64,000 nucleotides of DNA from an uncultured Opitutia bacterium (lineage in GTDB: Bacteria; Verrucomicrobiota; Verrucomicrobiia; Opitutales; Puniceicoccaceae), in NCBI GenBank assembly GCA_913056175.1, contig CAJXLM010000006.1:1-64000 (forward strand). The letters run 5' to 3'. The number at the start of each line of letters is the position of its first letter. Position 1 is the stretch's first letter. Below, in pieces: positions 45,012 through 53,638 of the stretch. The notes beneath the pieces are model-generated. The model had not been told where the DNA came from, ran no database searches, and saw nothing but the letters and a program-made list of their open reading frames with translations. The translations under genes and the position numbers were made by a program.

Positions 45012-46424
45012 TCAGGCTGCGATGCGCCGCGGGTTGCGAGCCTTGAGTCCAAGGAGGCTGAGAAGCGGGGTCAAACCCAGACACCCGGCGATGGCCACCC
45101 GGTAGCTGCCGGTGATCGCGTCCGAATACCCGAAAGCGAGGGGCCCGAGGGCACTGCAGACCACCACCACGCCGGTGACGATCCCGTTGATCGAGCCGAG
45201 GTGCTTGCGCCCGTAGAAGCGGGGCCAGGGCACATTCAGGAGAATGCCGAACGTTCCCCACGCGCACCCGCTCCCCACCGCGTAGGCCCAGAAGCCGAGG
45301 TCCGTCCGGAAAAGGAGGAGACCGGCCAGGCTCAGGGTCTGCGCGGCCATCATGAAACTGAGCAGGTAGCGCAGCCGGATGCGCTCGGCGGTGAACCCGA
45401 GGACCAGCGAGGTCACCACGTTGAAGAGGCCGACGTACAGGAGCATCTGCAGGGCCTCGTTCCGGGGAAGACCGCCGAGATCCTCCCCCACCGAGACGAT
45501 GTGGAAGGCCGTCCCCGTCCCGATGAAGGCGTTCATCCCCAGCCCTGCCGCCATCAGCCAGAAGGCCGCGGTGGCCATGGCTTGCCGGGCGGTGAAGACG
45601 GGGCCCTCGGGCGGCCCGCCCTCTGCCTCGGAGGGTCCCCGCGGTACGGGGATCCCGCAGCTCTCCGGGGAGTCGCGGAAGAAGAGAAGGGCCACGAGCA
45701 CGAAGACGGACCCGACCGCCGTGCCGAGGAGGATCCAGGTCCCCCGCCAGCCGAAGGCGATCACGAACTGGTTGAGAAGGGCGGGAGAGCTGCTGAAGGA
45801 GAGGGAGAGGATCACCCCGTTCACCCCGGCCACGAGACTCCGCCAGCCCACGAACCAGCGGAAGATCATCGACCGGCAGGTCGTCATGGTGAAGCCGAGG
45901 CCCCAGAAGCGCAGCGCGAAGAACAGCAGAAAGAAAAGCAGGCCGCCGGACCACTCCGGGGACAGGCCTGTCCCCGCCAGCCAGCCGGCCAGGCGGTCCG
46001 CCGACCCGAAGGCGAGCATGCTGAGGCTGAGCCCCCCGAAGGCCACCGCCCCCGCCAGCCGCACCCCCATCCAGTCAACGAGGTATCCGGCGAAGGGCAT
46101 GACAAGCCCGGCGGCGACCGTGCCCCAGGTGAAGGCCAGGGTCAGGCCGGTGCGCGGGAGGGCGAGATCGGCGAGGATCGGATCGACGAAGGGGGCAAAC
46201 CCGGGCGGGGTCGCCGGCACGGTGGCAATCATCCCGAGGGTGCCCACCACCGCGATGAGCCAACCGTAGTAGATCGGGAAACGCGCCGGCGGGAAGGGGA
46301 AGCGCGCCCACCCGCCGACGCGGCGGCCCGGCGGGGCCGGTGCGGGCGACGGTGCGGGGCCTTCCTCCCCGCGGATGGCCCCGGCCGGAGCCTCCGTCCC
46401 GGGGGTGGAGGCGCTTCCCCTCAC
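45012..46424 (-). CDS. MFS transporter
   Basis: 470 residues from a GTG overlapping the reductase stop (GTGA, 46421-46424). About 45 Pro/Ala/Gly-rich residues precede twelve predicted helices, starting FPIYYGWLIAVVGTLGMIATVPATPPGFAPFVDPIL, which resembles the oxalate/formate antiporter (OFA) and monocarboxylate branch. WFVGWRSLVAGVNGVILS and a basic end (LKARNPRRIAA) follow. The substrate is unknown. It sits between the 3-beta-HSD-like reductase and the 490-aa protein in one apparent operon. Confidence 0.85.
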   Translation of the reverse strand: MRGSASTPGTEAPAGAIRGEEGPAPSPAPAPPGRRVGGWARFPFPPARFPIYYGWLIAVVGTLGMIATVPATPPGFAPFVDPILADLALPRTGLTLAFTWGTVAAGLVMPFAGYLVDWMGVRLAGAVAFGGLSLSMLAFGSADRLAGWLAGTGLSPEWSGGLLFFLLFFALRFWGLGFTMTTCRSMIFRWFVGWRSLVAGVNGVILSLSFSSSPALLNQFVIAFGWRGTWILLGTAVGSVFVLVALLFFRDSPESCGIPVPRGPSEAEGGPPEGPVFTARQAMATAAFWLMAAGLGMNAFIGTGTAFHIVSVGEDLGGLPRNEALQMLLYVGLFNVVTSLVLGFTAERIRLRYLLSFMMAAQTLSLAGLLLFRTDLGFWAYAVGSGCAWGTFGILLNVPWPRFYGRKHLGSINGIVTGVVVVCSALGPLAFGYSDAITGSYRVAIAGCLGLTPLLSLLGLKARNPRRIAA

Positions 46425-47458
46425 GAGGGGCGGCCCGCCGCGTTTTCCGCCGGTTCACCACCGGCCCCCACTCCCTCTTCCGCGAAATAGCGCTCCAGCC
46501 CCTCCGCCATGCTCACCCGCGGCCGGTACCCGAAGGCCTCCCGGGCCGCCCGCGGTGAGAACCAGTGGTCCTCGGCCAGCTCGTGGGCCACGAACCGGGT
46601 CATGGGCGGTTCCCCGGGCCGGCGGGCCACCGCCCAGACGCCCTCGGCCACCACCCCGGCCGCCCACGCCACCGGGAAGGGCACCGCCCGCCCGGGCGCC
46701 GGCAGGCCCGCCCGCCGGAGGATCTCCCGCACAAAGGGCCACAACTCCACGGGCTCATCCTGGGTGAGGAAGTAGGGGCGCCCGGCCGCCTCCCCCCGCA
46801 GGAGGGCCTCGAGGGCGTCCGCGTGGCCGCGGGCGACATCCTCGATCCAGGTGAGGTCCACCCGGTTCCCCCCACGCCCCACCTGGCGGAGTTGCCCGGC
46901 CCGCGCCTTGGCGAAGACCCGCGGGAAGAGATGAGGATCGCCCGGTCCCCAGATGAGGTGGGGTCGGAGGGCAAGCGTGCGCAGGCCGCCCTCCCCGTCC
47001 GCTGCCAGCACTTCCTTCTCCGCCTCCGCCTTTGTCGCCGGGTAGGCGCAGGGGAAACGCTCTCCGTAAGGGAGGCTCTCGTCGCCGCCCCGGATGGGCC
47101 GGCCCCGAAAGACCACGCTGGGGGTGCTGGTGAAGACCATGGCCCGGGCCCCCGCCGCCCGGGCTCCCTCGAGGAGGTGGCGGGTCGCCTCGAGGTTGTC
47201 CCGGCGGTAGTCCCTCCACGGTCCCCACACGCCGGCCCGCGCCGCCGTGTGCACGACGGCCCCGACCCCGCCGCAGAGATCCGCGGCCGCCCCGGGATCG
47301 CCGAGGTCGGCCCGCCGGTACTCCATCGCCGCGGGAAGACCCGGCGGACGGGGACGCCGACCGGTCGCCCGCACGGAGTACCCGCGGGCGAGGAGCTCGC
47401 CCACGACGGCGCCCCCCACGAATCCGGTCGCCCCGGTCACCAGAATGGGCTGGTCCAT
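46421..47458 (-). CDS. NAD(P)-dependent 3-beta-hydroxysteroid dehydrogenase/OleD-like reductase
   Basis: 345 residues from MDQPILVTGATGFVGGAVVGELLARGYSVRAT. It is an extended short-chain dehydrogenase with GATGFVG at the N-terminus, HTAARAGVWGP, and the catalytic YPATK (Tyr-x3-Lys, about residues 141-145). The pattern is that of 3-beta-HSD and OleD, which act on hydroxy-ketones or long-chain beta-keto compounds. No oleABC is near. It is the first gene of the apparent operon with MFS and the 490-aa protein, and is divergent from pfk with 127 bases between. Confidence 0.85.
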   Translation of the reverse strand: MDQPILVTGATGFVGGAVVGELLARGYSVRATGRRPRPPGLPAAMEYRRADLGDPGAAADLCGGVGAVVHTAARAGVWGPWRDYRRDNLEATRHLLEGARAAGARAMVFTSTPSVVFRGRPIRGGDESLPYGERFPCAYPATKAEAEKEVLAADGEGGLRTLALRPHLIWGPGDPHLFPRVFAKARAGQLRQVGRGGNRVDLTWIEDVARGHADALEALLRGEAAGRPYFLTQDEPVELWPFVREILRRAGLPAPGRAVPFPVAWAAGVVAEGVWAVARRPGEPPMTRFVAHELAEDHWFSPRAAREAFGYRPRVSMAEGLERYFAEEGVGAGGEPAENAAGRPS

Positions 47459-47585
47459 GCTCACGCGGCACCCTGCCAGCCCCCTCGCCCACCGGCAATG
47501 GCGAAGGGAGCTGCGGACCCGGAATTTGCCGGTGGGGGCATCCCGCTCTTGCCATGGCGGGGCCCCGGCGAAACCCTCGGTCTCC

Positions 47586-48734
47586 ATGGCCTCCCCCGCT
47601 CCACCGCGCTGCATCGGGATCCTCACCGCCGGGGGCGACTGCCCGGGGCTCAACGCCGCCATCCGCGCGGTGGCCAAATCCGCCATGCGCAAGGGCATGC
47701 GGGTGGTCGGCATCCCGGAGGGCTTCCGCGGGTTGGTCGAGAACCGCTTCGTCCCGCTGAGGGACGAGGATGTTTCCGGGATCCTCACCCTCGGCGGCAC
47801 CCTCCTCGGCACGAGCCGCGACAAGCCCCACAAGATGCCCATGGGCGACCGGATCATGAACATGACGGATGTCGCCGTGGCCAACGCCCAGCAGCGCAAG
47901 ATCGATTGCCTGGTCTGCCTGGGGGGGAATGGCACCCAGAAGAACGCCCAGCGCCTCCGCGAGGCGGGGCTGCCGGTCCTGACGCTCCCCAAGACGATCG
48001 ACAACGATGTCTACGGCACGGACATCAGTTTCGGCTTCGACACGGCCCTGAACACGGCTACCGAGGCCATCGACCGACTCCACACCACCGCCACGAGCCA
48101 CCATCGTGTCATCGTCTGTGAGCTGATGGGCAACAAGGCGGGCTGGCTGGCGCTCGGAGCGGGAATCGCCGGCGGGGCCGATGTCATCCTCATCCCCGAG
48201 ATCCCCTACGACCTCAATGCGGTCGCCCGGCACCTCATCGAGCGGCGCAACCAGAACAAGCGCTTCTCCATCGTGGCGGTGGCCGAGGGCGCCCTCTCCG
48301 TGAAGGAGGCCGAGGATAAGCAGAAGAACGGAAACGCTGCGAAAAAGAAGGAGTCCTCCACGACCCCCGCCGACCCCGGCAACGACCTCCGCGCCCAGCT
48401 CCACGAGGGACCGCATCTGGTCCAGGAGTCCCTCGACAGCCGCATCGCCCGTCAGCTGCAGGGGCTCACCGAGCTGGAGGCCCGCACGACCTCGCTGGGC
48501 CACGTCCAGCGGGGGGGCAGCCCCTCCGCCGGGGACCGCCTCCTCACCACGCTGCTTGGCACGAAGGCGGTCGAGCTCCTCGAGGAGGGGCACCTCAACT
48601 GCATGGTCGCCCTCCGCGGGACGGACACGGTGGCCGTGCCCCTGGAGGAGGTCGCCGGCAAGAACCGCCCGGTCCCCGCGGACCACCACTGGCTGCGCTC
48701 CGCCCGCGAGGTCGACACCTGCCTGGGGACCTGA
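47586..48734 (+). CDS. pfkA: 6-phosphofructokinase
   Basis: 382 residues from MASPAPPRCIGILTAGGDCPGLNAAIRAV. The PFK core shows PKTIDNDVYGTDISFGFDTA with the substrate-binding run GGADVILIPE, and SLGHVQRGGSPSAGDRLL. The nucleotide site reads CLGGNGTQKNA: Asn stands where most PFKs have the Asp of GGDGS, while Gly follows, as in ATP users. The lysine in PKTIDND is shared with PPi enzymes and some ATP enzymes. The phosphoryl donor is thus open. A Lys/Asp-rich insert (KDKQKNGNAAKKKESSTT region, about residues 243-262) is unusual. Confidence 0.9.
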   Translation: MASPAPPRCIGILTAGGDCPGLNAAIRAVAKSAMRKGMRVVGIPEGFRGLVENRFVPLRDEDVSGILTLGGTLLGTSRDKPHKMPMGDRIMNMTDVAVANAQQRKIDCLVCLGGNGTQKNAQRLREAGLPVLTLPKTIDNDVYGTDISFGFDTALNTATEAIDRLHTTATSHHRVIVCELMGNKAGWLALGAGIAGGADVILIPEIPYDLNAVARHLIERRNQNKRFSIVAVAEGALSVKEAEDKQKNGNAAKKKESSTTPADPGNDLRAQLHEGPHLVQESLDSRIARQLQGLTELEARTTSLGHVQRGGSPSAGDRLLTTLLGTKAVELLEEGHLNCMVALRGTDTVAVPLEEVAGKNRPVPADHHWLRSAREVDTCLGT

Positions 48735-48852
48735 GCCCCCCGGCCGACCCGCCGTCGGCCACTCCACCGCTCCCCGGGAACGCCCGGCCCGCGCTTCCGC
48801 GTTCTCACCTCCGCACTTGCACCGGCGCCGACGCGCGCTTCCCCTGCCGCTC

Positions 48853-50601
48853 ATGCAGTTCTTTCGACGCGTCGCCCGGTACCTGCTCCGCTACCGGGGT
48901 CTCTTTGCCGCCACCCTCCTCCTCGCCATCGGCAGCACGGCCTTCGGGATCGCCGTGCCCAAGGGGATCCAGTACATCGTCGACAACTTCATCGCGCAGA
49001 AGCAGGTCTCCCTGCTGGTCGCCGGGGTCGCCGTCATCCTGCTCGCCTACGCCCTCCAGGAGGTCTTCAACGCCTTCCGCATCCGCTGCAACAATACCCT
49101 CGAGCAGAAGGTGCTCCTCGACCTGCGGCGCGACCTCCACCACAAGCTGCTCCAGCTGCCCATCGGCTTCTTCGACAAGCGCAAGAGTGGCGATGTCGCC
49201 TCCCGGGTCTCCGACGATGTCACCGAGCTGGAGCGGGCCCTCCTCGACGGCACCGAGCAGGGCTCGGTCGCCATCCTCCGGATCCTCGGGATCACCGTCA
49301 TCCTCTTCACCCTGCAGCCGCTCCTCGCCCTGCTGGTCCTCCTGCCGATCCCGGTGCTCCTGCTCCTCGCCCGCCAGCACGCCCTGATCACCCGCAAGAA
49401 CTGGCGCCAGGTGCGCGACTCCTCGGGGCTCCTCAACTCCCTGCTGGTCGAGGACATCCAGGGGAACCGGCTGATCCAGAGCTTCGACCTCGGCGAGCGC
49501 GAGGCGGAGCGCTTCGAGGAGCGCGCCCAGGACCTCCGCGGGAAGACGCTCCGCGCCATGTTCCGCTACGCCCACTACATCGCCAGCGTCCAGTTCATCG
49601 CCAGCCTCGGGGTCGTCGCAGTAGTCGGGGTGGGCGGCTACCTCACCATGCAGGGCGCCCTCACCATGGGAGGCTTCATCGCCTTCAACATCTACTGCAC
49701 GATGTTGTACCAGCCGATCTTCCAGCTGAACAGCCTCAACCACATGATCGCCGCGGGCAAGGCCGCCGGGGAACGGGTCTTCGAGGTGCTCGACCACCCG
49801 GTGGACATCGAGAACGCCCCGGACGCCCGCCCCTTCCCCTCCGGTCCGGTCGAGGTCGACTTCGAGAAGGTGCAGTTCTCCTACGCGGAGCGCAGCAGCG
49901 TCCTCCACGACTTTTCCCTCACCCTCCCGGCCGGCCGCATGACGGCCCTGGTCGGGCCGACGGGAGCGGGCAAGAGCACGGTCGCCAACCTGGTCCTCCG
50001 CTTCTACGATGTCTCCTCCGGAGCAGTGCGCATCAACGGCGCGGATGTCCGCGACATCGAGCTGGGCAGCCTCCGCCGCCACCTCGGGCTGGTCGCCCAG
50101 GACCCCTTCCTCTTCGACGCCACGGTCCGCGAGAACCTGCTCCTCGCCTGCCCGGAGGCGCGCGAGGCCGACCTCCGCCAGGCCCTCGAGGCCGCCTGCG
50201 CCGACGGCTTCGTCGGCCGCCTGCCGGAGGGGATGGACACCCTCATCGGGGAGCGCGGGGTCCGGCTCAGCATGGGTGAAAAACAGCGGCTGACCATCGC
50301 CCGCGTCTTCCTCAAGAACCCGCCGCTGGTCGTCCTGGACGAGGCCACCTCCTCGGTCGATACGGTCACCGAGAAGCAGATCCAGACGGCCCTGGAAACG
50401 CTGGTGCGCGACCGGACGACGCTGGTCATCGCCCACCGGCTCTCCACGGTGCGCGCCGCCGACCAGATCGTCGTCCTCGACCACGGCCGCATCCAGGAAA
50501 TCGGCACCCACGACGAGCTCGCTCGGAGCGGGGGACCCTACGCGGAACTGTGGCGGCACCAGAGTGACTGGATCCCGGAAGGAGCCGACCTCGCCCTCTG
50601 A
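48853..50601 (+). CDS. ABC exporter, MsbA/multidrug type half-transporter
   Basis: 582 residues from MQFFRRVARYLLRYRGLF. Six helices form the transmembrane domain (about residues 1-310). The ATPase part has GPTGAGKSTVANLVLRFYD (Walker A), VAQDPFLFDATVRENLL (Q-loop), RLSMGEKQRLTIARVFLKNPPLVVLDEATS (signature LSMGEKQ, with the usual GGQ altered, and Walker B) and IAHRLSTV (H-loop). It acts as a homodimer, for lipid A core or other hydrophobic compounds. It follows pfk by 118 bases on the same strand. Confidence 0.92.
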   Translation: MQFFRRVARYLLRYRGLFAATLLLAIGSTAFGIAVPKGIQYIVDNFIAQKQVSLLVAGVAVILLAYALQEVFNAFRIRCNNTLEQKVLLDLRRDLHHKLLQLPIGFFDKRKSGDVASRVSDDVTELERALLDGTEQGSVAILRILGITVILFTLQPLLALLVLLPIPVLLLLARQHALITRKNWRQVRDSSGLLNSLLVEDIQGNRLIQSFDLGEREAERFEERAQDLRGKTLRAMFRYAHYIASVQFIASLGVVAVVGVGGYLTMQGALTMGGFIAFNIYCTMLYQPIFQLNSLNHMIAAGKAAGERVFEVLDHPVDIENAPDARPFPSGPVEVDFEKVQFSYAERSSVLHDFSLTLPAGRMTALVGPTGAGKSTVANLVLRFYDVSSGAVRINGADVRDIELGSLRRHLGLVAQDPFLFDATVRENLLLACPEAREADLRQALEAACADGFVGRLPEGMDTLIGERGVRLSMGEKQRLTIARVFLKNPPLVVLDEATSSVDTVTEKQIQTALETLVRDRTTLVIAHRLSTVRAADQIVVLDHGRIQEIGTHDELARSGGPYAELWRHQSDWIPEGADLAL

Positions 50602-50612
50602 CAAGGGCGGGA

Positions 50613-50639
50613 GAACTTGCGGTAAGTTCCGCTTTTCTC
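50613..50639 (+). terminator. Candidate weak terminator after the ABC exporter
   Basis: GAACTT-gcggt-AAGTTC (50613-50629), with an overlapping GCGG...CCGC pairing, leads into CTTTTCTC. It lies 12 bases after the exporter stop. The dyad could also be an operator for the porin gene downstream. Confidence 0.35.
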
Positions 50640-50641
50640 GG

Positions 50642-50670
50642 TTGACTCTCCCGGATCCTCTCCGAATGCT
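50642..50670 (+). promoter_or_regulatory. Candidate promoter of the porin gene
   Basis: TTGACT (50642-50647), 17 bases, then AATGCT (50665-50670). The -10 is poor. It would give a leader of about 220 bases before the porin ATG. Confidence 0.25.
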
Positions 50671-50896
50671 CTTCCGCCGACTCGCACTGCACCGTCCACC
50701 ACGGATTACCCGTGATGCAACAGCCCTCCGATCCAAACGACCCCTGCCCCGCTGGCACCTCCACTGGCTCGCCACTCATCGTATCCACGGATCCTCCCCT
50801 TTCACTATTTTTTCGCTCCGCGACGCCGTCCCCGGGACGCGCCTTGAGGAGCGGAGAAAACAACCAAACAAACCAGAACCAAAAATACACGAAACC

Positions 50897-52264
50897 ATGA
50901 CCAAGAACTCCCAGACATGGCTGAAGCGCTCCGCCGCCGGCCTGCTTGGTGTCGCCATGGGCTCCTCGGCCTTCGCCATGATCGGCGATACCGAGGCAGA
51001 GCGCATGGCCGCCGCCGAACAGATTGCCGACCTCGAGCGCCAGCTGGAAGCGGCCCAGAGCGCTCTCGAAGCCTCCGGCGTCAGCCCGGAAATCATCGAC
51101 CAGGAAATGGAAGCGATCCAGACGATCGAATCCATGACTGCCAGCCCCTCCATCGGGCCCCTCTCCTTCGGGGGCGGACTGCGGTACAACTACGTGTACA
51201 ACCAGGACGGCGCGAACCCAGGTAACGGTGCGCCCTACGCAGCTGGCAACGGCGGGATCATTCGCCCCGACGTGTTCATCCTGAACGCCTCCCTTCAGAC
51301 CGAGCAGAACCTTTCCGGTTTCGCCTCCTACCGTTTCTACACCGGTACGGCGGACAACGGTGTGCAGTTCCAGAACGGCTTCCTCGTGCAGGGCTACCTC
51401 ACCTACGACTTCGAGTGGGGTGACAACATGCAGTTCGGGCTGCTCTGGCGTCCGGTCGGTTACAGCCGCTTCGGGATCTCCACCTCCTACAACCTGACCC
51501 AGGACAACTACGTCACCGGGATCTACGACAACGCCGACCTCGGGATCGCCTACAATGGCAGCTTCGAGGATCTCAGCTACACCGCCGGTCTCTTCATCCA
51601 GCAGCCCGGAATCGGGGGTGGTGCCGACGGCGCCCGTTCGGCCCTCCGCTACGGGAAGGATCCGATCAAGTTCGACAGCGCCAGCGGTCGCTACGAAAAC
51701 GGTCAGGGCTACGAGATGGACTTCGCTGGTGCCGGTCGTCTGAACCAGGCCATCACCATCGACGAGCAGTGGACCGTCAACGTCGGGACCGGTGGCATGA
51801 TCGGCAACCTGAAGAACAAGGGCAATGTCGACGATGGCGACGATGGCACCATGTACAATGTCAACGGTTGGGTGGTTGCCGACAGCGGGCCTCTCTCCGT
51901 GGCCGGGCAAGTTCAGTACTACAGGTACGACATCACCCCGGACACCATCGGTGTCGGCGACTTCGGCGGTTACACCTTCATCGCCTCCGAAGCCGTGGCC
52001 CCGTCCTTCATGGGCACCTACACGTTCGACACGCCGGAAATCCTCTGGCTCGACTTCGTGCAGCCGGTCGTGGAGTACAGCATCGTCTCGCCGAACACGG
52101 GTGACTTCAAGGACAGCCAGCTCTGGGTGATCGGTGCCCGCTTCGTGCACAACGGCTTCTACGTGAACCCGCAGCTCTACTGGGCCAACACCGGGCAGAG
52201 CACCACCGCGAACACCTCCGACTGGAAGCGCGGGTTCTACACGAACATCGCCTACTACTTCTAA
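50897..52264 (+). CDS. Outer-membrane porin (OprP/OprO-like)
   Basis: 455 residues. Signal peptide KRSAAGLLGVAMGSSAFA, then a short helical/coiled-coil segment (TEAERMAAAEQIADLERQLEAAQSALEASG) as in trimeric porins with a periplasmic spacer. Alternating beta strands fill the rest to the terminal aromatic residue (FYTNIAYYF). Codon and base use differ from neighbours (lower GC, strongly biased), which suggests high expression. It lies directly upstream of the betaine importer but is separated from it by a strong terminator. It probably provides outer-membrane uptake of small solutes. Confidence 0.85.
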   Translation: MTKNSQTWLKRSAAGLLGVAMGSSAFAMIGDTEAERMAAAEQIADLERQLEAAQSALEASGVSPEIIDQEMEAIQTIESMTASPSIGPLSFGGGLRYNYVYNQDGANPGNGAPYAAGNGGIIRPDVFILNASLQTEQNLSGFASYRFYTGTADNGVQFQNGFLVQGYLTYDFEWGDNMQFGLLWRPVGYSRFGISTSYNLTQDNYVTGIYDNADLGIAYNGSFEDLSYTAGLFIQQPGIGGGADGARSALRYGKDPIKFDSASGRYENGQGYEMDFAGAGRLNQAITIDEQWTVNVGTGGMIGNLKNKGNVDDGDDGTMYNVNGWVVADSGPLSVAGQVQYYRYDITPDTIGVGDFGGYTFIASEAVAPSFMGTYTFDTPEILWLDFVQPVVEYSIVSPNTGDFKDSQLWVIGARFVHNGFYVNPQLYWANTGQSTTANTSDWKRGFYTNIAYYF

Positions 52265-52303
52265 TCGGAACTGCGCCCACTGCGGCGTAGCCGGTTCTTC
52301 TCG

Positions 52304-52338
52304 AGAGCCGGCGGGGGGAACCTCGCCGGCTCTTTTTT
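52304..52338 (+). terminator. Rho-independent terminator after the porin gene
   Basis: Ten-base stem AGAGCCGGCG / CGCCGGCTCT with a 10-base loop, followed directly by TTTTTT. It lies 39 bases after the porin stop and 22 bases before the ABC ATPase gene's first ATG. Confidence 0.9.
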
Positions 52339-52360
52339 CAACCCTAGCCAAGGTTCACGC

Positions 52361-53632
52361 ATGGAACAGACGCAAGCAGGGGCTACCATGGAAGCTACCG
52401 AACAGGAGGCTTCCCCCGGCAGCCGTAAGGAAAAGGGGCCGCCCATCGTTCAGGTGGAGGGTCTCTACAAGATTTTTGGGACGAATCCGAAGGAACGCGC
52501 CCTCCCCCTCGTCGAGCAGGGCAAGTCCAAGGCGGAAATCCTCGAGGCGACCGGCTGTACGGTCGGCATCAACAACGCCTCCTTCAACGTTCACCAGCGC
52601 GAGATCTTCGTGATCATGGGGCTGTCCGGCAGCGGCAAGTCCACCGTCATCCGCTGCGTGAACCGCCTCATCGAACCGACTGCCGGCAAGGTCATTGTCG
52701 ACGGCCAGGATGTGGTCGAGGCCAACGCGGAACAGCTCCGCGAGATCCGGCGCAAGAAGATGAGCATGGTCTTCCAGCGCTTCGGCCTCCTCCCCCACCG
52801 CACGGTCCTCGACAATGTCGCTTTCGGCCTCGAGATCCAGGGGGTCGACCGCGCCGAACGCTACGAAAAGGCCGAGAAGGCCATCACCACGGTCGGCCTC
52901 GACGGCTACTCGGACAAGATGACCCAGGCCCTCTCCGGAGGGATGCAGCAGCGCGTCGGGCTCGCCCGCGCCCTCGCCAACGACCCGGAGATCCTCCTCA
53001 TGGACGAGGCCTTCTCCGCGCTCGACCCCCTCATCCGCGTGCAACTGCAGGACGAGCTCCTCGAACTGCAGGCCCGCCAGCACCGCACCATCCTTTTCAT
53101 CACCCACGACCTCGACGAGGCCCTCAAGATCGGCGACCGCATCGCCATCATGAAGGACGGCGCGGTCGTCCAGGTGGGCACCCCGGAGGAAATCCTCAGC
53201 AACCCCGCCAACGACTATGTGCGGGACTTCGTCGAGAATGTCGACCGCTCCAAGGTGATCACCGCGGGCTCCATCCTCCGCAAGACGGATGTCGCCTACA
53301 CCAATCATGGACCCCACCAGGCCCTCCGCCAGATGCGCCAGCTCGGGGTCGGCTCCCTCTACGTCCTCGACCGCGACCGCAAGTTTGTCGGTTTGATCAA
53401 GTCCGAGGAGGTCGCCGATCTCGCCCGGAAGACGCCCGAGAAGGACGACGCCACCAGCACCATCGAGCCGATCCTCCACCGCGAGTACAGCTCGACCCGG
53501 CCGGAGGTGCCCATCGCCGACCTGCTCGAGGAATCCGCCCGCAACGTGGTCCCCATCGCCGTGGTCGACGAGGAAGGTACCTTCCTCGGGATCGTCACCC
53601 GCCCTGCCATCCTCTCGGCCATCGCCGGATAA
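52361..53632 (+). CDS. proV: Glycine betaine/proline ABC transporter ATPase
   Basis: 423 residues from the ATG 52361; the ATG at 52388, with AGGGG upstream, is an alternative. KEKGPPIVQVEGLYKIFGTNPKERALPLV is the typical ProV/OpuAA opening. Walker A GLSGSGKSTVIR, Q-loop FQRFGLLPHRTVLDNVAFGLE, signature LSGGMQQRVGLARAL, Walker B ILLMDEAFSALDPL. Two CBS domains fill the C-terminus (about residues 300-420), as in OpuA, where they sense ionic strength. It powers betaine uptake with the permease six bases downstream and the binding protein after that. Confidence 0.96.
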   Translation: MEQTQAGATMEATEQEASPGSRKEKGPPIVQVEGLYKIFGTNPKERALPLVEQGKSKAEILEATGCTVGINNASFNVHQREIFVIMGLSGSGKSTVIRCVNRLIEPTAGKVIVDGQDVVEANAEQLREIRRKKMSMVFQRFGLLPHRTVLDNVAFGLEIQGVDRAERYEKAEKAITTVGLDGYSDKMTQALSGGMQQRVGLARALANDPEILLMDEAFSALDPLIRVQLQDELLELQARQHRTILFITHDLDEALKIGDRIAIMKDGAVVQVGTPEEILSNPANDYVRDFVENVDRSKVITAGSILRKTDVAYTNHGPHQALRQMRQLGVGSLYVLDRDRKFVGLIKSEEVADLARKTPEKDDATSTIEPILHREYSSTRPEVPIADLLEESARNVVPIAVVDEEGTFLGIVTRPAILSAIAG

Positions 53633-53638
53633 TTAGCC

